DNA of 64,000 nt from Thalassotalea sp. (GTDB taxonomy: Bacteria > Pseudomonadota > Gammaproteobacteria > Enterobacterales > Alteromonadaceae): assembly GCA_022448425.1 (NCBI GenBank), contig JAKVCY010000031.1, positions 1 through 64,000 of the forward strand, written 5' to 3'. The stretch's first letter is position 1; each line of letters begins with the position of its first letter. The translations under genes were made by a program, and so were the position numbers. Below are positions 25,151-37,641 of the stretch, in pieces. Under the pieces are notes generated by a model that saw only the letters and a list, made by a program, of their open reading frames with translations, had not been told where the DNA came from and did no database searches.

Positions 25151-27123
25151 TATTCGGTACCGGCCTTACTAATTCCGAAATGAGTGTCGTGGTTCGGATG
25201 ATTCTTGTCTTTGTATTGGCTTACGATTTCGCGGTTACCAAAATATTGATCCATGATTTGACGTGCAACTGGCGCAGCGTTTGTCGCGCCGCCACCTTTT
25301 GCCACGTTTTCGATGGCGACAGCCACGACTATTTCTGGATTATCAAACGGTGCAAATGAGATAAACATGGCGTTATCACGTTGGTCCTCACGTGTGGTTG
25401 ACGCGTCATACTTTTCATCTTCACCTAAGCTAGTAACTTGCGCCGAGCCCGTTTTACCAGCAGCGTCGTATTTGTGTCCCTTGAATGCGTTATGCGCTGT
25501 TGCCCCTAACTTTTGTACCGTTGAATGCATTGTATTCAATACGATTTGCCAATTTTTATCGTCTTTCAATTCAATCGGCGGGCGATCTTCTAACGCATAT
25601 GGTTCGGCTTCCACTTTTACTGTTGGTGTTTCTTGACCCGGTAAATAGGTAGTCTGCGATGTCGCTTTAAGTAAGTGAGGTGTTTTGATTTCACCTTTAT
25701 TGACGAGGATAGACGTCGCTTGTGCTAGTTGCAGTGGTGTTACGGTCCAGTAACTTTGTCCAATGCCAACAGAAAGCGTCTCTCCTGTATACCATGGCTG
25801 ATTATAACGTGCACGCTTCCAACCAACACTTGGCAAAACACCGCGACTCTCTTCGTGAATGTCGATACCGGTATATTCACCAAAGCCAAATTTGTCCATC
25901 ATTTCGCTGATGTTGGAGATACCAAGCTTGTAGGCTAAGTTGTAAAAGTAAACGTTACAGGACTTCTCAATCGCGCGTTGTAAACTTATCCAACCATGAC
26001 CACCTCTGATCATGTCTCGGTACTTTTTCTCGACGTTTGGTAGTTGGAAAAAGCCGGGATCATAAATACGTGTTTTAGAAGTAATAACCTTTTTATCTAA
26101 GCCTGTAATTGCGAGAAATGGCTTAACAGTTGATGCGGGAGGGTAGCCCTGCACGGTACGGTTAATCAGCGGCAAATCTTTCGAAGAAAGTAGTTTTTTG
26201 TAATTGATATTACTAATACCGTGAACAAAAAGGTTACCGTCGTAACTCGGGTTTGAGTACATCGCAAGTACACCACCATCTCGAGGATCTATTGCGACAA
26301 CAGCGCCACGCTTGCCGCTAAGTGCCCGTTTGGCAATCATCTGTAATTCAATATCAAGCGTAAGAGTTAAATCTTTACCGGGAATTGGGGGCGTGAAGTC
26401 TAAGGTGCGAATAACTCGACCTTGGTTATTAACCTCTACTTCTTGGTGGCCTATGGTGCCATGAAGGATATCTTCGTAGTATTTCTCTAACCCTAGCTTA
26501 CCTATTTCGCGAGTCGCAGCATAGTTCTCAGCCTTACCTTCAGACTCGAGTTTATTGGCATCACGAGAGTTTATGCGTGCTACATAACCTAGATTGTGAG
26601 TCGTTAAATCACCAAAAGGGTAGTAGCGCTTGAGGCGAGCTTCTATTACAACGCCAGGGTATTTGTGTTGATTAACAGAAAACAAGGCAACTTGTTGGTC
26701 GCTAAGGCGAGAATGTAACTCTACGGGTTTGAAGCGTCGTTTTCCTTTAACCGCTTTGAAGAACTTCTCTTGCTTTTCATCGCTGATGCCCAGTAAATCA
26801 CTGATTTCTGCGACTGTTGTTTCTAAATCTTCAACTTGCTCAGGTACTATTTCCAAGCTGTAAATAGGCTTGTTTTCAGCCAGCAAAACCCCGTTTCTAT
26901 CGTAAATCTGGCCGCGATTAGGTGCGACTGGAAGTAGTTTGATGCGGTTGCTATTCGACCGTGTCTGATATTTTTCATAGGAGCTAACCTGCAAGTTATA
27001 AACGTTGCTAAACAAAATGAGCAACATAATAACGACGCCGATTAGCGCGATAAACGCTCGGCGTGCAAACAGGTTTGCTTCAGCAGTATGATTTCGAATG
27101 GATACGCGTTTATGCGGCGCCAT
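25150..27123 (-). CDS. mrdA: Penicillin-binding protein 2 (elongasome transpeptidase)
   Basis: PBP2 crosslinks peptidoglycan during side-wall growth. One N-terminal membrane helix (AFIALIGVVIMLLILFSNVYNL) leads to the pedestal domain (RGQIYDRNGVLLAENKPIYSLE) and the transpeptidase domain with PPASTVKPF (SxxK), EKSCNVYFYNLA (SxN) and AGKTGSAQ (KTG). The frame begins at a TTG (27132), but the ATG at 27123 is more likely although its GGAG is 12 bases away. The length of 657 residues is slightly above E. coli PBP2. Confidence 0.95.
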   Translation of the reverse strand: MAPHKRVSIRNHTAEANLFARRAFIALIGVVIMLLILFSNVYNLQVSSYEKYQTRSNSNRIKLLPVAPNRGQIYDRNGVLLAENKPIYSLEIVPEQVEDLETTVAEISDLLGISDEKQEKFFKAVKGKRRFKPVELHSRLSDQQVALFSVNQHKYPGVVIEARLKRYYPFGDLTTHNLGYVARINSRDANKLESEGKAENYAATREIGKLGLEKYYEDILHGTIGHQEVEVNNQGRVIRTLDFTPPIPGKDLTLTLDIELQMIAKRALSGKRGAVVAIDPRDGGVLAMYSNPSYDGNLFVHGISNINYKKLLSSKDLPLINRTVQGYPPASTVKPFLAITGLDKKVITSKTRIYDPGFFQLPNVEKKYRDMIRGGHGWISLQRAIEKSCNVYFYNLAYKLGISNISEMMDKFGFGEYTGIDIHEESRGVLPSVGWKRARYNQPWYTGETLSVGIGQSYWTVTPLQLAQATSILVNKGEIKTPHLLKATSQTTYLPGQETPTVKVEAEPYALEDRPPIELKDDKNWQIVLNTMHSTVQKLGATAHNAFKGHKYDAAGKTGSAQVTSLGEDEKYDASTTREDQRDNAMFISFAPFDNPEIVVAVAIENVAKGGGATNAAPVARQIMDQYFGNREIVSQYKDKNHPNHDTHFGISKAGTE

Positions 27124-27132
27124 AGCAGGCAA

Positions 27133-27603
27133 CTACTCCCTGTGATATGGGTGATTGTTATTCACGCTCCAAGCGCGATATAGGCTTTCAGCGATAATAA
27201 TGCGCACCATAGGGTGTGGTAAGGTTAACGGCGATAGCGACCATTTTTGCTCTGACGCGGCAATGCAGGCAGGGGCTAAACCTTCTGGACCACCAACGAG
27301 TAACGCGACATCTCTGCCATCGTACTGCCAACGTTCAAGTTGATTGGCAAGCATAGGTGTATCCCAAGGTTTACCGGTGACTTCTAATGTCACGATACGG
27401 TTTCCTTTGGGAATCGCAGCTAATGTTTGCTCACCTTCTTTTTCCAAAATTCTGGCGATATCAGCATTTTTCCCACGCTTACCAGGTGGAATTTCAACAA
27501 GGTGAAAACTTAAATCGCGCGGAAATCGGCGGGCATACTCTTGAAAGCCTTGGGTTACCCAAGCGGGCATTTTGTTGCCAACGGCATATAAGGTTAAACG
27601 CAT
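27133..27603 (-). CDS. rlmH: 23S rRNA (pseudouridine-1915-N3)-methyltransferase RlmH
   Basis: RlmH methylates pseudouridine 1915 in helix 69 of 23S rRNA. It is a SPOUT fold: [44 protein letters not shown] for SAM binding, and the family end [17 protein letters not shown]. The length of 156 residues and the C-terminal tail match E. coli RlmH (YbeA). It stands between rsfS and mrdA as in E. coli. Confidence 0.97.
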   Translation of the reverse strand: MRLTLYAVGNKMPAWVTQGFQEYARRFPRDLSFHLVEIPPGKRGKNADIARILEKEGEQTLAAIPKGNRIVTLEVTGKPWDTPMLANQLERWQYDGRDVALLVGGPEGLAPACIAASEQKWSLSPLTLPHPMVRIIIAESLYRAWSVNNNHPYHRE

Positions 27604-27622
27604 GGAAACCTGTACTTACCTA

Positions 27623-27940
27623 TTATTCCCAAAGCTGTTCTAGTTGGTATTTATCGCGCTGTTCGTCAGTCATTACGTGAACTACAACAGAGCCTAAATC
27701 AACAAGTGACCACTCACCCACGTCATTGCCCTCAATACCTAAAGGCTCAACACCTTCAGCACGGCATTCCATCGCGACATTTTGTGCGATTGATTTTACA
27801 TGGCGGTTTGAGTTACCAGAGGCTACAACCATATAGTCAGCGAAACTGGCTTTATCACGAATATCTAATGAGATGATGTCTCGACCTTTTAGGTCATCAA
27901 TTTTTTCAGAAACGAAGGCTGAAAGAGCTTCACTTTGCAA
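27623..27940 (-). CDS. rsfS: Ribosomal silencing factor RsfS
   Basis: RsfS binds L14 (uL14) and blocks subunit joining when nutrients are short. Core motifs: FVSEKIDDLKGRDIISLDIRDKASFADYMVVASGNSNRHVKSIAQ and EGNDVGEWSLVDLGSVVVHVM. The open frame starts at a GTG (27982), but a TTG at 27940 has AAGGA 7 bases upstream and gives 105 residues, the E. coli length, so I choose it. Confidence 0.93.
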   Translation of the reverse strand: MQSEALSAFVSEKIDDLKGRDIISLDIRDKASFADYMVVASGNSNRHVKSIAQNVAMECRAEGVEPLGIEGNDVGEWSLVDLGSVVVHVMTDEQRDKYQLEQLWE

Positions 27941-28099
27941 CGTTTTATCCTTACTCAATATAAACTGATTTAATCTTATCACTTTTTCCTAGCGTGTTTA
28001 ACAGATTATAGCGGCTGATAAGTTGTAAAGTGCAAACGAATATGACCAGTGAGCGAATATTCAAACGTTTGGGCACTAAATTAGGTTAATGATGTTAAG

Positions 28100-28795
28100 C
28101 TAGCGATAGAGCGTTGAACGGCTTAAATAAGTAATTATTTGTTCGGGTAAATAGTGGTTGAGGGTGGCGACAGCGACGCCGCTGCTCAATTGCTGCCTAA
28201 TTTCACTGGAAGAAATATCAAAGTTTACCGGCGGCAAAATAACAATTTGCTTACTGGCGTTAAGTTGGAAAGTATCAAGTGACGTTAGATATTTGCTAAC
28301 TTCACTAGCGATATGCTGGTTTTTATCGCCATTGTCATAATGTGGGCGAGTGCAGACGATAAGGTTGCACAAGGTAAGAAGTTCTTCCCAACGATGCCAT
28401 TTAGTAAGACTTAAAAGCGAATCCATCCCAATAATAAAGTTCAAGGCTTGCTTTGGCGCCTCAGCTTTCATTTCCTCTAGCGTGTCAAACGTATACGATG
28501 GCTTGTCGCGATGCAGTTCTCTGTCGTCTATTTCGAATAATGGAAAGCCAAGCTTCAATACTTCGAGCATAGCTATGCGCTGTTCGCTCGTAGCAGTGGC
28601 CATTGCTTTATGCGGTGGAATATGAGCGGGTAGTAGGGTTATCTTCTTAATTTGCCCTAACGTTTTAGCAACGTGCTGACAAATAGCTAGGTGACCTTTA
28701 TGGAAGGGATCAAAAGTGCCACCAAATAGTACCTTTATGTCTAGCGATTTTATATCTTCAATTGGCTGTACAGAAACATGCGCTGAGCTAGTCAT
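28100..28795 (-). CDS. nadD: Nicotinate-nucleotide adenylyltransferase NadD
   Basis: NadD makes deamido-NAD from nicotinate mononucleotide and ATP. The nucleotidyltransferase motif is FGGTFDPFHKGHLA. The second signature is NFDISSSEIRQQLSSG near the C-terminus, where SSSEIR is the ISxTxxR-type loop. There is a 22-residue N-terminal extension before LDIKVLFGGTFDP compared with E. coli, and no internal start codon replaces it. The ATG overlaps the end of holA by 8 bases. Confidence 0.95.
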   Translation of the reverse strand: MTSSAHVSVQPIEDIKSLDIKVLFGGTFDPFHKGHLAICQHVAKTLGQIKKITLLPAHIPPHKAMATATSEQRIAMLEVLKLGFPLFEIDDRELHRDKPSYTFDTLEEMKAEAPKQALNFIIGMDSLLSLTKWHRWEELLTLCNLIVCTRPHYDNGDKNQHIASEVSKYLTSLDTFQLNASKQIVILPPVNFDISSSEIRQQLSSGVAVATLNHYLPEQIITYLSRSTLYR

Positions 28796-29828
28796 GGTAA
28801 GCCATGCTGAGATGTTTTAATTCGTCGCCTTCGAACACGCAAATACAGACATCAGCCAGCATTTGGAATGCGTTAAAGTCTGCTGCACTTTTACTGACTA
28901 AATCTGTGTCAGTTAAGCGGCTTTGCGCCAACATGATATTTGCCAAAGAACTTTTGGATAATGCATTTTGATATAGTGGTTTTCGTTTATCCCAAACTTT
29001 AAAGTCGGTCATGACTTGTGCTTGGTTCACGCCGCTTTGAAGCTTAAAAAACATCGCTTTTAACTGGTTTAGTTCTTTATTCACAAACCAAATTACCTTT
29101 GCGACTGGCGCTCCTTCTTGTTGCATTTGGTTGAGTATGGCAACGCACTTAGCTGTTTCGCCGTTTAGCAATGCGTCAATGAGCGCAAACGGATTAAACT
29201 TGGACTGATTGATGATCAGTTCACTTAAAGCTTCAGTGGATATTGGCTGATTGGCATAAAGTATCGCGAGTTTTTGTAGCTCTTGATCTAGGGCCAGCAC
29301 ATTGCCTTCGAACATAGTCATTAGTAGTGAAATACCGTCATTAGCTAAACGCAATTGATAGTGCTTCAATTGGCGATTGAGCCACATTGAGAGGCTTTTC
29401 CCTTCCAAATCGTAAAGTGGCAGGTAGACACCAGCAGACGATAGGCTTTTGAACCATTTTTTATTCGTTGTGGCGCCATCGACACGGTCACCATGACACA
29501 GCAAAATTACGTCGTGGCTCAATTGTTCAAGCACGTGCGCAAAAGCCTTACTTCCTGCGTCGCCAATCTTAGTGGAAACAAACTCTAACTCTATGAGACG
29601 TCTAGCCGCGAACAGGCTCATCGATTGATATTCGTTGATAAGCTCATCCCAGCTGAATTTATCGTCGATTGTGAACCGAATAAATTCATCAAAGCCTTGT
29701 GCTTTAGCCGCAGATTTTATTTGGAATATCGCGTCGTTCTTTTGCCACGGTTCATCACCAAATACCAACCAAATAGGCGCTAAAGATTTCGCTAGTGTTT
29801 GGTTGAGTTGATTGTGATAAATACGCAT
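28788..29828 (-). CDS. holA: DNA polymerase III subunit delta
   Basis: HolA is the clamp-loader subunit that opens the beta clamp. The N-terminus MRIYHNQLNQTLAKSLAPIWLVFGDEPWQKNDA follows the family pattern (yLxxGxEp). SLFAARRLIELE is the region that contacts beta, and the C-terminal helical collar domain follows. At 346 residues it is like E. coli HolA (343). It lies 24 bases after lptE. Confidence 0.94.
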   Translation of the reverse strand: MRIYHNQLNQTLAKSLAPIWLVFGDEPWQKNDAIFQIKSAAKAQGFDEFIRFTIDDKFSWDELINEYQSMSLFAARRLIELEFVSTKIGDAGSKAFAHVLEQLSHDVILLCHGDRVDGATTNKKWFKSLSSAGVYLPLYDLEGKSLSMWLNRQLKHYQLRLANDGISLLMTMFEGNVLALDQELQKLAILYANQPISTEALSELIINQSKFNPFALIDALLNGETAKCVAILNQMQQEGAPVAKVIWFVNKELNQLKAMFFKLQSGVNQAQVMTDFKVWDKRKPLYQNALSKSSLANIMLAQSRLTDTDLVSKSAADFNAFQMLADVCICVFEGDELKHLSMAYHD

Positions 29829-29852
29829 GAATTAACGCGACAGCAGAGTGAG

Positions 29853-30359
29853 CTAAGAATTTACCGGAAAGCTTGCCATGTTGCGCAAAATCTTATCTGC
29901 AGCAACTTTACGCATTTCGCTAAGTAACAGTGATAACTCACGACTTTTCGCCAGCGCTCTGTCAGGATCGTCTTGATAGTCGCGATAAAGTTCAAAGCTG
30001 AAGGTTTGCGGTTCTTGCTCGGCAAGGTGAAGCTGGTAGCTTACTGTGTAAATAAGCTCGTACTCAGCAACTTGGCCGTTCGGAAATACTGAAAGGGTAC
30101 GGCGATTAAGCTCGTCTTTTAAAATACGAAGCTCTGGCTTAGTAACATCTGGTTTAGCAAGCAAGTCTACTTGGTTAAGTGCTAGATGTTGCTTAACGAT
30201 ACGCGTTAACTCACCATGCTTGTCGACAGAGCTGACATAAAGGGTTTGTAATTCAGGCGCTAGTAAAAAGTCTCCTCGCAATCTAAACCCGCACGCAGTG
30301 AGGGTTAGGGTAAGGGCAACCAAAGCAATGGCTTTGGTAGTTGACAAATTTACTCGCAT
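29853..30359 (-). CDS. lptE: LPS-assembly lipoprotein LptE
   Basis: LptE plugs the LptD barrel that inserts LPS in the outer membrane. The signal ends with the lipobox LTAC (Cys23), followed by GFRLRGDFLLAPELQTLYVSS. The family is weakly conserved, but size (168 residues), lipobox, the GFxLRG motif and position between leuS and holA all agree with LptE (RlpB). Confidence 0.93.
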   Translation of the reverse strand: MRVNLSTTKAIALVALTLTLTACGFRLRGDFLLAPELQTLYVSSVDKHGELTRIVKQHLALNQVDLLAKPDVTKPELRILKDELNRRTLSVFPNGQVAEYELIYTVSYQLHLAEQEPQTFSFELYRDYQDDPDRALAKSRELSLLLSEMRKVAADKILRNMASFPVNS

Positions 30360-30404
30360 TGATGAGAACCTTTATTGTTACGTTGAATTGGTGGTTTGTT
30401 ATTA

Positions 30405-30434
30405 TCAAATGGCACCTTTTCAGGCGCCATTTGA
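30405..30434. terminator. Hairpin between leuS and lptE
   Basis: TCAAATGGCACC (30405-30416) and GGCGCCATTTGA (30423-30434) form a 12-bp stem with one G-T pair and a 6-base loop. On the minus strand it is followed by TAATAA rather than a T-run, so it would only weaken readthrough from leuS. On the plus strand ATTTTC follows. Confidence 0.45.
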
Positions 30435-30468
30435 ATTTTCAAGGGTAAGAATAACTTAAATGCTGTGA

Positions 30469-33093
<2,625 letters not shown>

Positions 33094-33286
33094 TTAGTCG
33101 CAAAAAAGGCAAATTAAATTTCGGCATAGAATACCTTATCTGCGCCAGTAACAACAAGCTTATTCCCTAACCAATCTCGACGCTTGTGCGATATTTAACC
33201 AGTAAGCTTTGAACAATAGAGAAGCTTTGACTTGCTATACTTATTATTAACGTTAATACAAATGCTATTGAGTAGGTAGAAACGCG

Positions 33287-33841
33287 ATGAAAACCAATGA
33301 ACAACCAGCCAATACAACCGTTCCACCCGCAGTTACCGAATCATCTATTCAGGCATCTGCTCAAACATCAGGACAAGCCGAGAATTTCTATCAGCGTTTG
33401 CATTCGTGGCTCAACGATGTAAATGACCATGAAGTTAAGCAACTTGTCGAGGTGGTTGAAGAAACCAAGTCGCTCGCACTCGCTGCAGAGTCACTATCTG
33501 AAGAGCGGGTGACACAGTTTATCGCTAACGTTAAGTATGATATCCAAGAGTTCTTTCAGCACTGGCGTGAAACATCAGATAACTCGGTGTATTTGGGCTT
33601 GTTGAATGAAACTTGGTGGGACACGTTGGCAAAAGCAGCTGATAAAACGCAAATAGAATGGGCTGAATTGCCTGAGGACTTTGCGCATGATGGCGTCTAC
33701 AAAAGTGGTGATGTGATTGGTTTTGGTATCCTCGAATGTTGTGAATGTCATCATCAGTTGACCGTGTCGCATTTTAGTGAAGTGCCTGAATGCAGTGAGT
33801 GTGGTCATCAAGAATTTAATCGATTGCCGTTGAGTCCTTAG
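33287..33841 (+). CDS. ybeL: Zinc-ribbon protein YbeL (DUF1451)
   Basis: The protein is 184 residues: a Thr/Ala/Gln-rich N-terminus, a helical middle (about 35-120), and a C-terminal zinc ribbon with two CxxC pairs (CCECHHQL and PECSECGHQEF). This is the DUF1451/YbeL layout, and ybeL is next to leuS in E. coli too. Function is unknown. Confidence 0.88.
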   Translation: MKTNEQPANTTVPPAVTESSIQASAQTSGQAENFYQRLHSWLNDVNDHEVKQLVEVVEETKSLALAAESLSEERVTQFIANVKYDIQEFFQHWRETSDNSVYLGLLNETWWDTLAKAADKTQIEWAELPEDFAHDGVYKSGDVIGFGILECCECHHQLTVSHFSEVPECSECGHQEFNRLPLSP

Positions 33842-33965
33842 TGAAACGCTTTTGCTTTGAAGGTCGCTCAGTGAAGCTGTGTTAATTAGTTTTTGCTAAC
33901 TTATTTAAGAACGCGTTACACTGGCAACAGATATAAAAATAATCCTTCCAAAATAGAGTACTTGC

Positions 33966-36356
33966 ATGAGCTTATCTGCTGTTAATTGCCTGCTTAAACC
34001 TTCACAACTTACGGCTAATTTAACTGAATCTATGTTTAGTTTGTCATCTGACGAAGCCATAGAACGTCAGCCATTCGTTGGTCATGCCCGCGCAAAAGAG
34101 GCGCTGGAATTTGGTTTGTCAATGGAAACCATAGGCTTTAACGTATTTGCAATGGGCGAGCATGGCATCGGTCGTCAAACATTAATTAAGCAGATGTTGG
34201 GCGAGCTAGCTACAGAGCAAGAAACACCGCCAGAGTGGTGTTACATCAATAACTTCGACGACAATCATGCGCCATTTAAATTGTATGTAAACCCAGGCGA
34301 TGGCAAGCAACTAGTCGCTCGTATCAATACGTTCATCGATGAGCTATTGGCTCTGTTTCCTGAGATTTTTGATAACCCGGGCTATCAGCGTCAAAAAGCG
34401 GCAATTGATCGAGAATTTAATGAAAAGTACGATGATGCTATTGCCAAAGTTGAACAAACGGCCATTGCCAATAGTGTTGTTTTGTACGAGGAAGCCGGGG
34501 AGGTTGGCTTTTCACCAGTCGTTGATGGAAAACCCGTAAACGATAAAGAGTTTGCTAACTTAACCGAAGAACAACGCAACGAATTCTATTCGGTATTAGC
34601 TGCACTCGAGAACTTATTGTCTGAGCAATTAATTGAGCTTCCTTTATGGAAGCGCATGTCATCTGACAAAATGCGCAAATTAAAGCACGATACCGCTGAA
34701 CACAGTATTCGCCCTTTAATTAAAGAAATGGAGCACGAATTCGCCAGCAACTTAGGCGTGCTTAAATACCTATCAAAGCTTAAAGCGCACGTTGTTGAAA
34801 CTGTCCTTGAGATATTGGATAACGAAAGTGCTGAAAACAGCACAGATAAAGACAACCGCAAATTATTGGTAGAACAATTTTTGCCGAACCTGCTAATCGG
34901 TCGAAAACCGGGTGAAGGTGCACCCGTGGTGTATGAACAGAACCCAACATTCCAAAACCTGTTTGGACACATTGATGTTTCAACATTTCAGGGGGCAAGC
35001 TACACCAGCTATCGATTAATTCGCCCAGGTGCATTGCACAAAGCGAACGGCGGTTACCTTATTTTAGATGCCGATAAGCTGATGGCTCAGCCACTGGTGT
35101 GGTCGCGCTTAAAATTGGCATTGAAAACGCAAAAGATCGTTATTGAAAACCCGTATTCTGAAATCGGTAGCGGTTCGAGTTACAGCTTGCAGCCAGAAAA
35201 GGTACCTCTACAAGTGAAAGTTATTTTGCTAGGTAGTTCTGACATTTACTACATGTTACAGGAATACGACCAAGAGTTTACCGAGCTGTTTCGCGTACTG
35301 GCTGATTTCGATCGCTATCTCGAAAAAGACCGCCAAAGCCTGCGCGCATACAGTAACCTAATTCGCCGTCGTGCTATTCAATTTGGTTACCCTGAAGTGC
35401 TTGATGAAGCTGCCTTAGAACTTGTGAAATACGCCTTGAGACGCGCAGAGCATCAGCAGAAAATTTCTGCCAATATCGTTCAAGTCAATGACCTACTAGA
35501 TGAGTCGGTTTACTGGTGGAAAAAGCAAAGCCTTGAAAGCAAGTTAACCGCCGAGTTTGTAAAGCTGGCATTGGCGGCGAAAAAGCGTCGTACCGGACGT
35601 TTAAGTGAAACATGGCTAAGCGAAATTAAAGAGCGCCAAGTACTGATTAGCACCGAAGGTGGCTACGTTGGTAAAGTGAATGGTTTAACCGTATTAGAAA
35701 TTGGCGATAGCGTATTTGGCACACCTGCGCGTATCACGGCAACTGTATACGCGGGTAGCAATGGCGTGACAGATATTGAGCGTGAAGTTGACTTAGGTAA
35801 GTCGATTCACTCAAAAGGGGTGTTATTGCTAACAGGTTATCTGGGTCATAAATACGGTCAGGGGTTTCCCGTGTCGATTTCAGCCAATATCGCCATCGAG
35901 CAGTCTTACGGTCATATCGACGGTGACAGTGCATCAATGGCGGAATTATGTGCATTAATTTCAGCTATTACCGCATTACCGATTGATCAAGGTATCGCGA
36001 TTACCGGCTCAATCAATCAGCATGGTGAAGTGCAGTCGGTTGGTGGTGTGAATGAAAAAATTGAAGGCTTCTATCAACTTTGTAAAGACAAAGGCTTAAA
36101 TGGCAAGCAAGGGGTGATTATCCCGCGCACTAACGTGATTAACTTGATGCTAGACCAAAACGTCATCGATGCGGTACGAACTGGCAAATTCCATATTTAT
36201 GCGGTTGATTGTATCGACCAAGCGCTGGAAATTTTAATGGCAACGCCAGCAGGTGAGATGAATAGAACAGGTCGTTATCCAAGAAAGTCTATCCACGGCT
36301 TAGCATTGGATAAACTCAATACCCTTGCTGAATTACTGCATGGTCCAGAAGAGTAA
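33966..36356 (+). CDS. Lon-family (LonB-like, YcbZ-type) AAA protease
   Basis: This 796-residue protein has a Ser-Lys dyad, S655 in GDSAS and K698 in VNEKIEGF, spaced 43 residues apart as in E. coli Lon. The AAA part is unusual: the N-terminal P-loop reads GEHGIGRQT, with Arg where Lys is expected. There is a long insertion with helical/coiled-coil character (about 120-300) and a second AAA block (ANGGYLILDADKL). It belongs to the proteobacterial YcbZ/LonB-like group, not classical Lon. Whether it hydrolyses ATP is open. It is 125 bases after ybeL and ends at a strong terminator. Confidence 0.88.
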   Translation: MSLSAVNCLLKPSQLTANLTESMFSLSSDEAIERQPFVGHARAKEALEFGLSMETIGFNVFAMGEHGIGRQTLIKQMLGELATEQETPPEWCYINNFDDNHAPFKLYVNPGDGKQLVARINTFIDELLALFPEIFDNPGYQRQKAAIDREFNEKYDDAIAKVEQTAIANSVVLYEEAGEVGFSPVVDGKPVNDKEFANLTEEQRNEFYSVLAALENLLSEQLIELPLWKRMSSDKMRKLKHDTAEHSIRPLIKEMEHEFASNLGVLKYLSKLKAHVVETVLEILDNESAENSTDKDNRKLLVEQFLPNLLIGRKPGEGAPVVYEQNPTFQNLFGHIDVSTFQGASYTSYRLIRPGALHKANGGYLILDADKLMAQPLVWSRLKLALKTQKIVIENPYSEIGSGSSYSLQPEKVPLQVKVILLGSSDIYYMLQEYDQEFTELFRVLADFDRYLEKDRQSLRAYSNLIRRRAIQFGYPEVLDEAALELVKYALRRAEHQQKISANIVQVNDLLDESVYWWKKQSLESKLTAEFVKLALAAKKRRTGRLSETWLSEIKERQVLISTEGGYVGKVNGLTVLEIGDSVFGTPARITATVYAGSNGVTDIEREVDLGKSIHSKGVLLLTGYLGHKYGQGFPVSISANIAIEQSYGHIDGDSASMAELCALISAITALPIDQGIAITGSINQHGEVQSVGGVNEKIEGFYQLCKDKGLNGKQGVIIPRTNVINLMLDQNVIDAVRTGKFHIYAVDCIDQALEILMATPAGEMNRTGRYPRKSIHGLALDKLNTLAELLHGPEE

Positions 36357-36381
36357 TGCTTTAAGCTTGAAAATAGTTACG

Positions 36382-36411
36382 AAAAAAGGGAGCCTTAGCG
36401 CTCCCTTTTTT
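36382..36411 (+). terminator. Bidirectional terminator between the Lon-like gene and can
   Basis: AAAAAAGGGAGC (36382-36393) pairs perfectly with GCTCCCTTTTTT (36400-36411) around a 6-base loop. T-runs follow on both strands, serving the two convergent genes. Confidence 0.92.
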
Positions 36412-36432
36412 ATTGCCATAGCGTTCTTAGCC

Positions 36433-37029
36433 TCAGCCACTCACTGAAACTGAAAGGTCTTTTAAAATACCGTCGTGTAAATTGTAGATAAAGCCATGCA
36501 CTGTAATGTCGTGATTATTGTCCCAAGCTTTGCGGAGTATCGAAGAGTTAGCAACATTGGCCACTTGTTCCATCACATTTAGCTCACATAACAAATTAGT
36601 TCGCTCTTGTTGGTCTGTTACCGCATCAAGCTTTTCGCGATGAAAGCGATAAACGTCTTTGATATGACGAAGCCAGTTGTCCATCAAACCTCGCGATTCA
36701 TTGTCCATCGATGCGATAACGCCACCACAGCCGTAATGTCCGCAAACGATGATATGTTTAACCTTGAGGATCTCTACCGCATACTGCAGCACAGACAAAC
36801 AGTTTAAATCGCTATGCACAACCTGATTGGCAATATTGCGATGAACAAAGACTTCACCTGGTGCTAACCCTAATAATTGATTGGCGGGTACACGAGAGTC
36901 TGAACAGCCAATCCACAAGTATTCAGGGGCTTGTTGGTCAGATAGACGTTTAAAAAATTGGGGATCGTCGTTAACGTGATTCGCTGCCCACTGCTTGTTG
37001 TAGGCAAATAAGTGTTCAATAGACGACAT
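36433..37029 (-). CDS. can: Beta-class carbonic anhydrase
   Basis: It interconverts CO2 and bicarbonate. Zinc ligands C42, H98 and C101 and the D44-R46 dyad (CSDSR, CGHYGCGG) fall at exactly the E. coli Can numbers when the start is the Met at 37029, which fixes the start although the frame runs to 37212 and across the divergent ppiC start. The length is 198 residues, slightly shorter than E. coli Can at the C-terminus. Confidence 0.95.
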   Translation of the reverse strand: MSSIEHLFAYNKQWAANHVNDDPQFFKRLSDQQAPEYLWIGCSDSRVPANQLLGLAPGEVFVHRNIANQVVHSDLNCLSVLQYAVEILKVKHIIVCGHYGCGGVIASMDNESRGLMDNWLRHIKDVYRFHREKLDAVTDQQERTNLLCELNVMEQVANVANSSILRKAWDNNHDITVHGFIYNLHDGILKDLSVSVSG

Positions 37030-37173
37030 AGATAAATCATTCTGTTTTGTAGTTGGGGTGGATACTACCACAAATAATGTGGTTAAGTGGTTGAATAAGT
37101 TTCCGCGATTACTGTTTACAGGTAAAATAGTGGCTATCACATGATTAAACTGAAATGAACTGAAGGTATTTGA

Positions 37174-37452
37174 ATGGCTACAGCGTGCGCTCGTCATATT
37201 CTGGTTAAGCAAAAAGATTTTGCAGAGAAATTAAAGCAGCAATTAGACAAGGGAGCTGACTTTGGTAAGCTTGCGAAAAAACACTCAACTTGTCCTTCGG
37301 GCAAAAAAGGTGGTGACCTTGGTGAGTTTCGCCGTGGACAAATGGTAAAAGCATTTGACGATGTGGTCTTTAAAAAAGAAGTGTTGAAAGTGCACGGCCC
37401 AGTCAAAACAAAGTTTGGTTTTCACTTAATTCAAACGATTTACCGTACTTAG
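37174..37452 (+). CDS. ppiC: Parvulin-type peptidyl-prolyl isomerase PpiC
   Basis: This is a free 92-residue rotamase domain: [56 protein letters not shown] and the end [16 protein letters not shown]. All are hallmarks of E. coli PpiC (93 residues). No signal peptide, so it is cytoplasmic. It is divergent from can, with 144 bases between. Confidence 0.95.
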   Translation: MATACARHILVKQKDFAEKLKQQLDKGADFGKLAKKHSTCPSGKKGGDLGEFRRGQMVKAFDDVVFKKEVLKVHGPVKTKFGFHLIQTIYRT

Positions 37453-37465
37453 GAAAATCCTGAAT

Positions 37466-37487
37466 AAGCATACTGTTTTGTATGCTT
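37466..37487 (+). terminator. Hairpin after ppiC
   Basis: AAGCATAC and GTATGCTT form an 8-bp stem with a 6-base loop, 13 bases past the ppiC stop. Only two T follow directly, so it is a weak or processing structure. Confidence 0.4.
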
Positions 37488-37641
37488 TAAAACTTCACCT
37501 GAGCAAACGTTACTCTGATGCTCTAATTATTCCACATTAATGATAATTTATTGAATTTTGGTTTATTTATGTTAGTTTAGAGTAAAAGTAGTAGACGGAA
37601 GTTACTACTGTGTCTGCAATTTAGTTGTTATTAACTTATGG

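Noticed and set aside
37030-37212. Extended N-terminus of carbonic anhydrase
   Set aside because: It would cross the divergent ppiC start. With the start at 37029 the zinc and catalytic residues fall at the E. coli positions.
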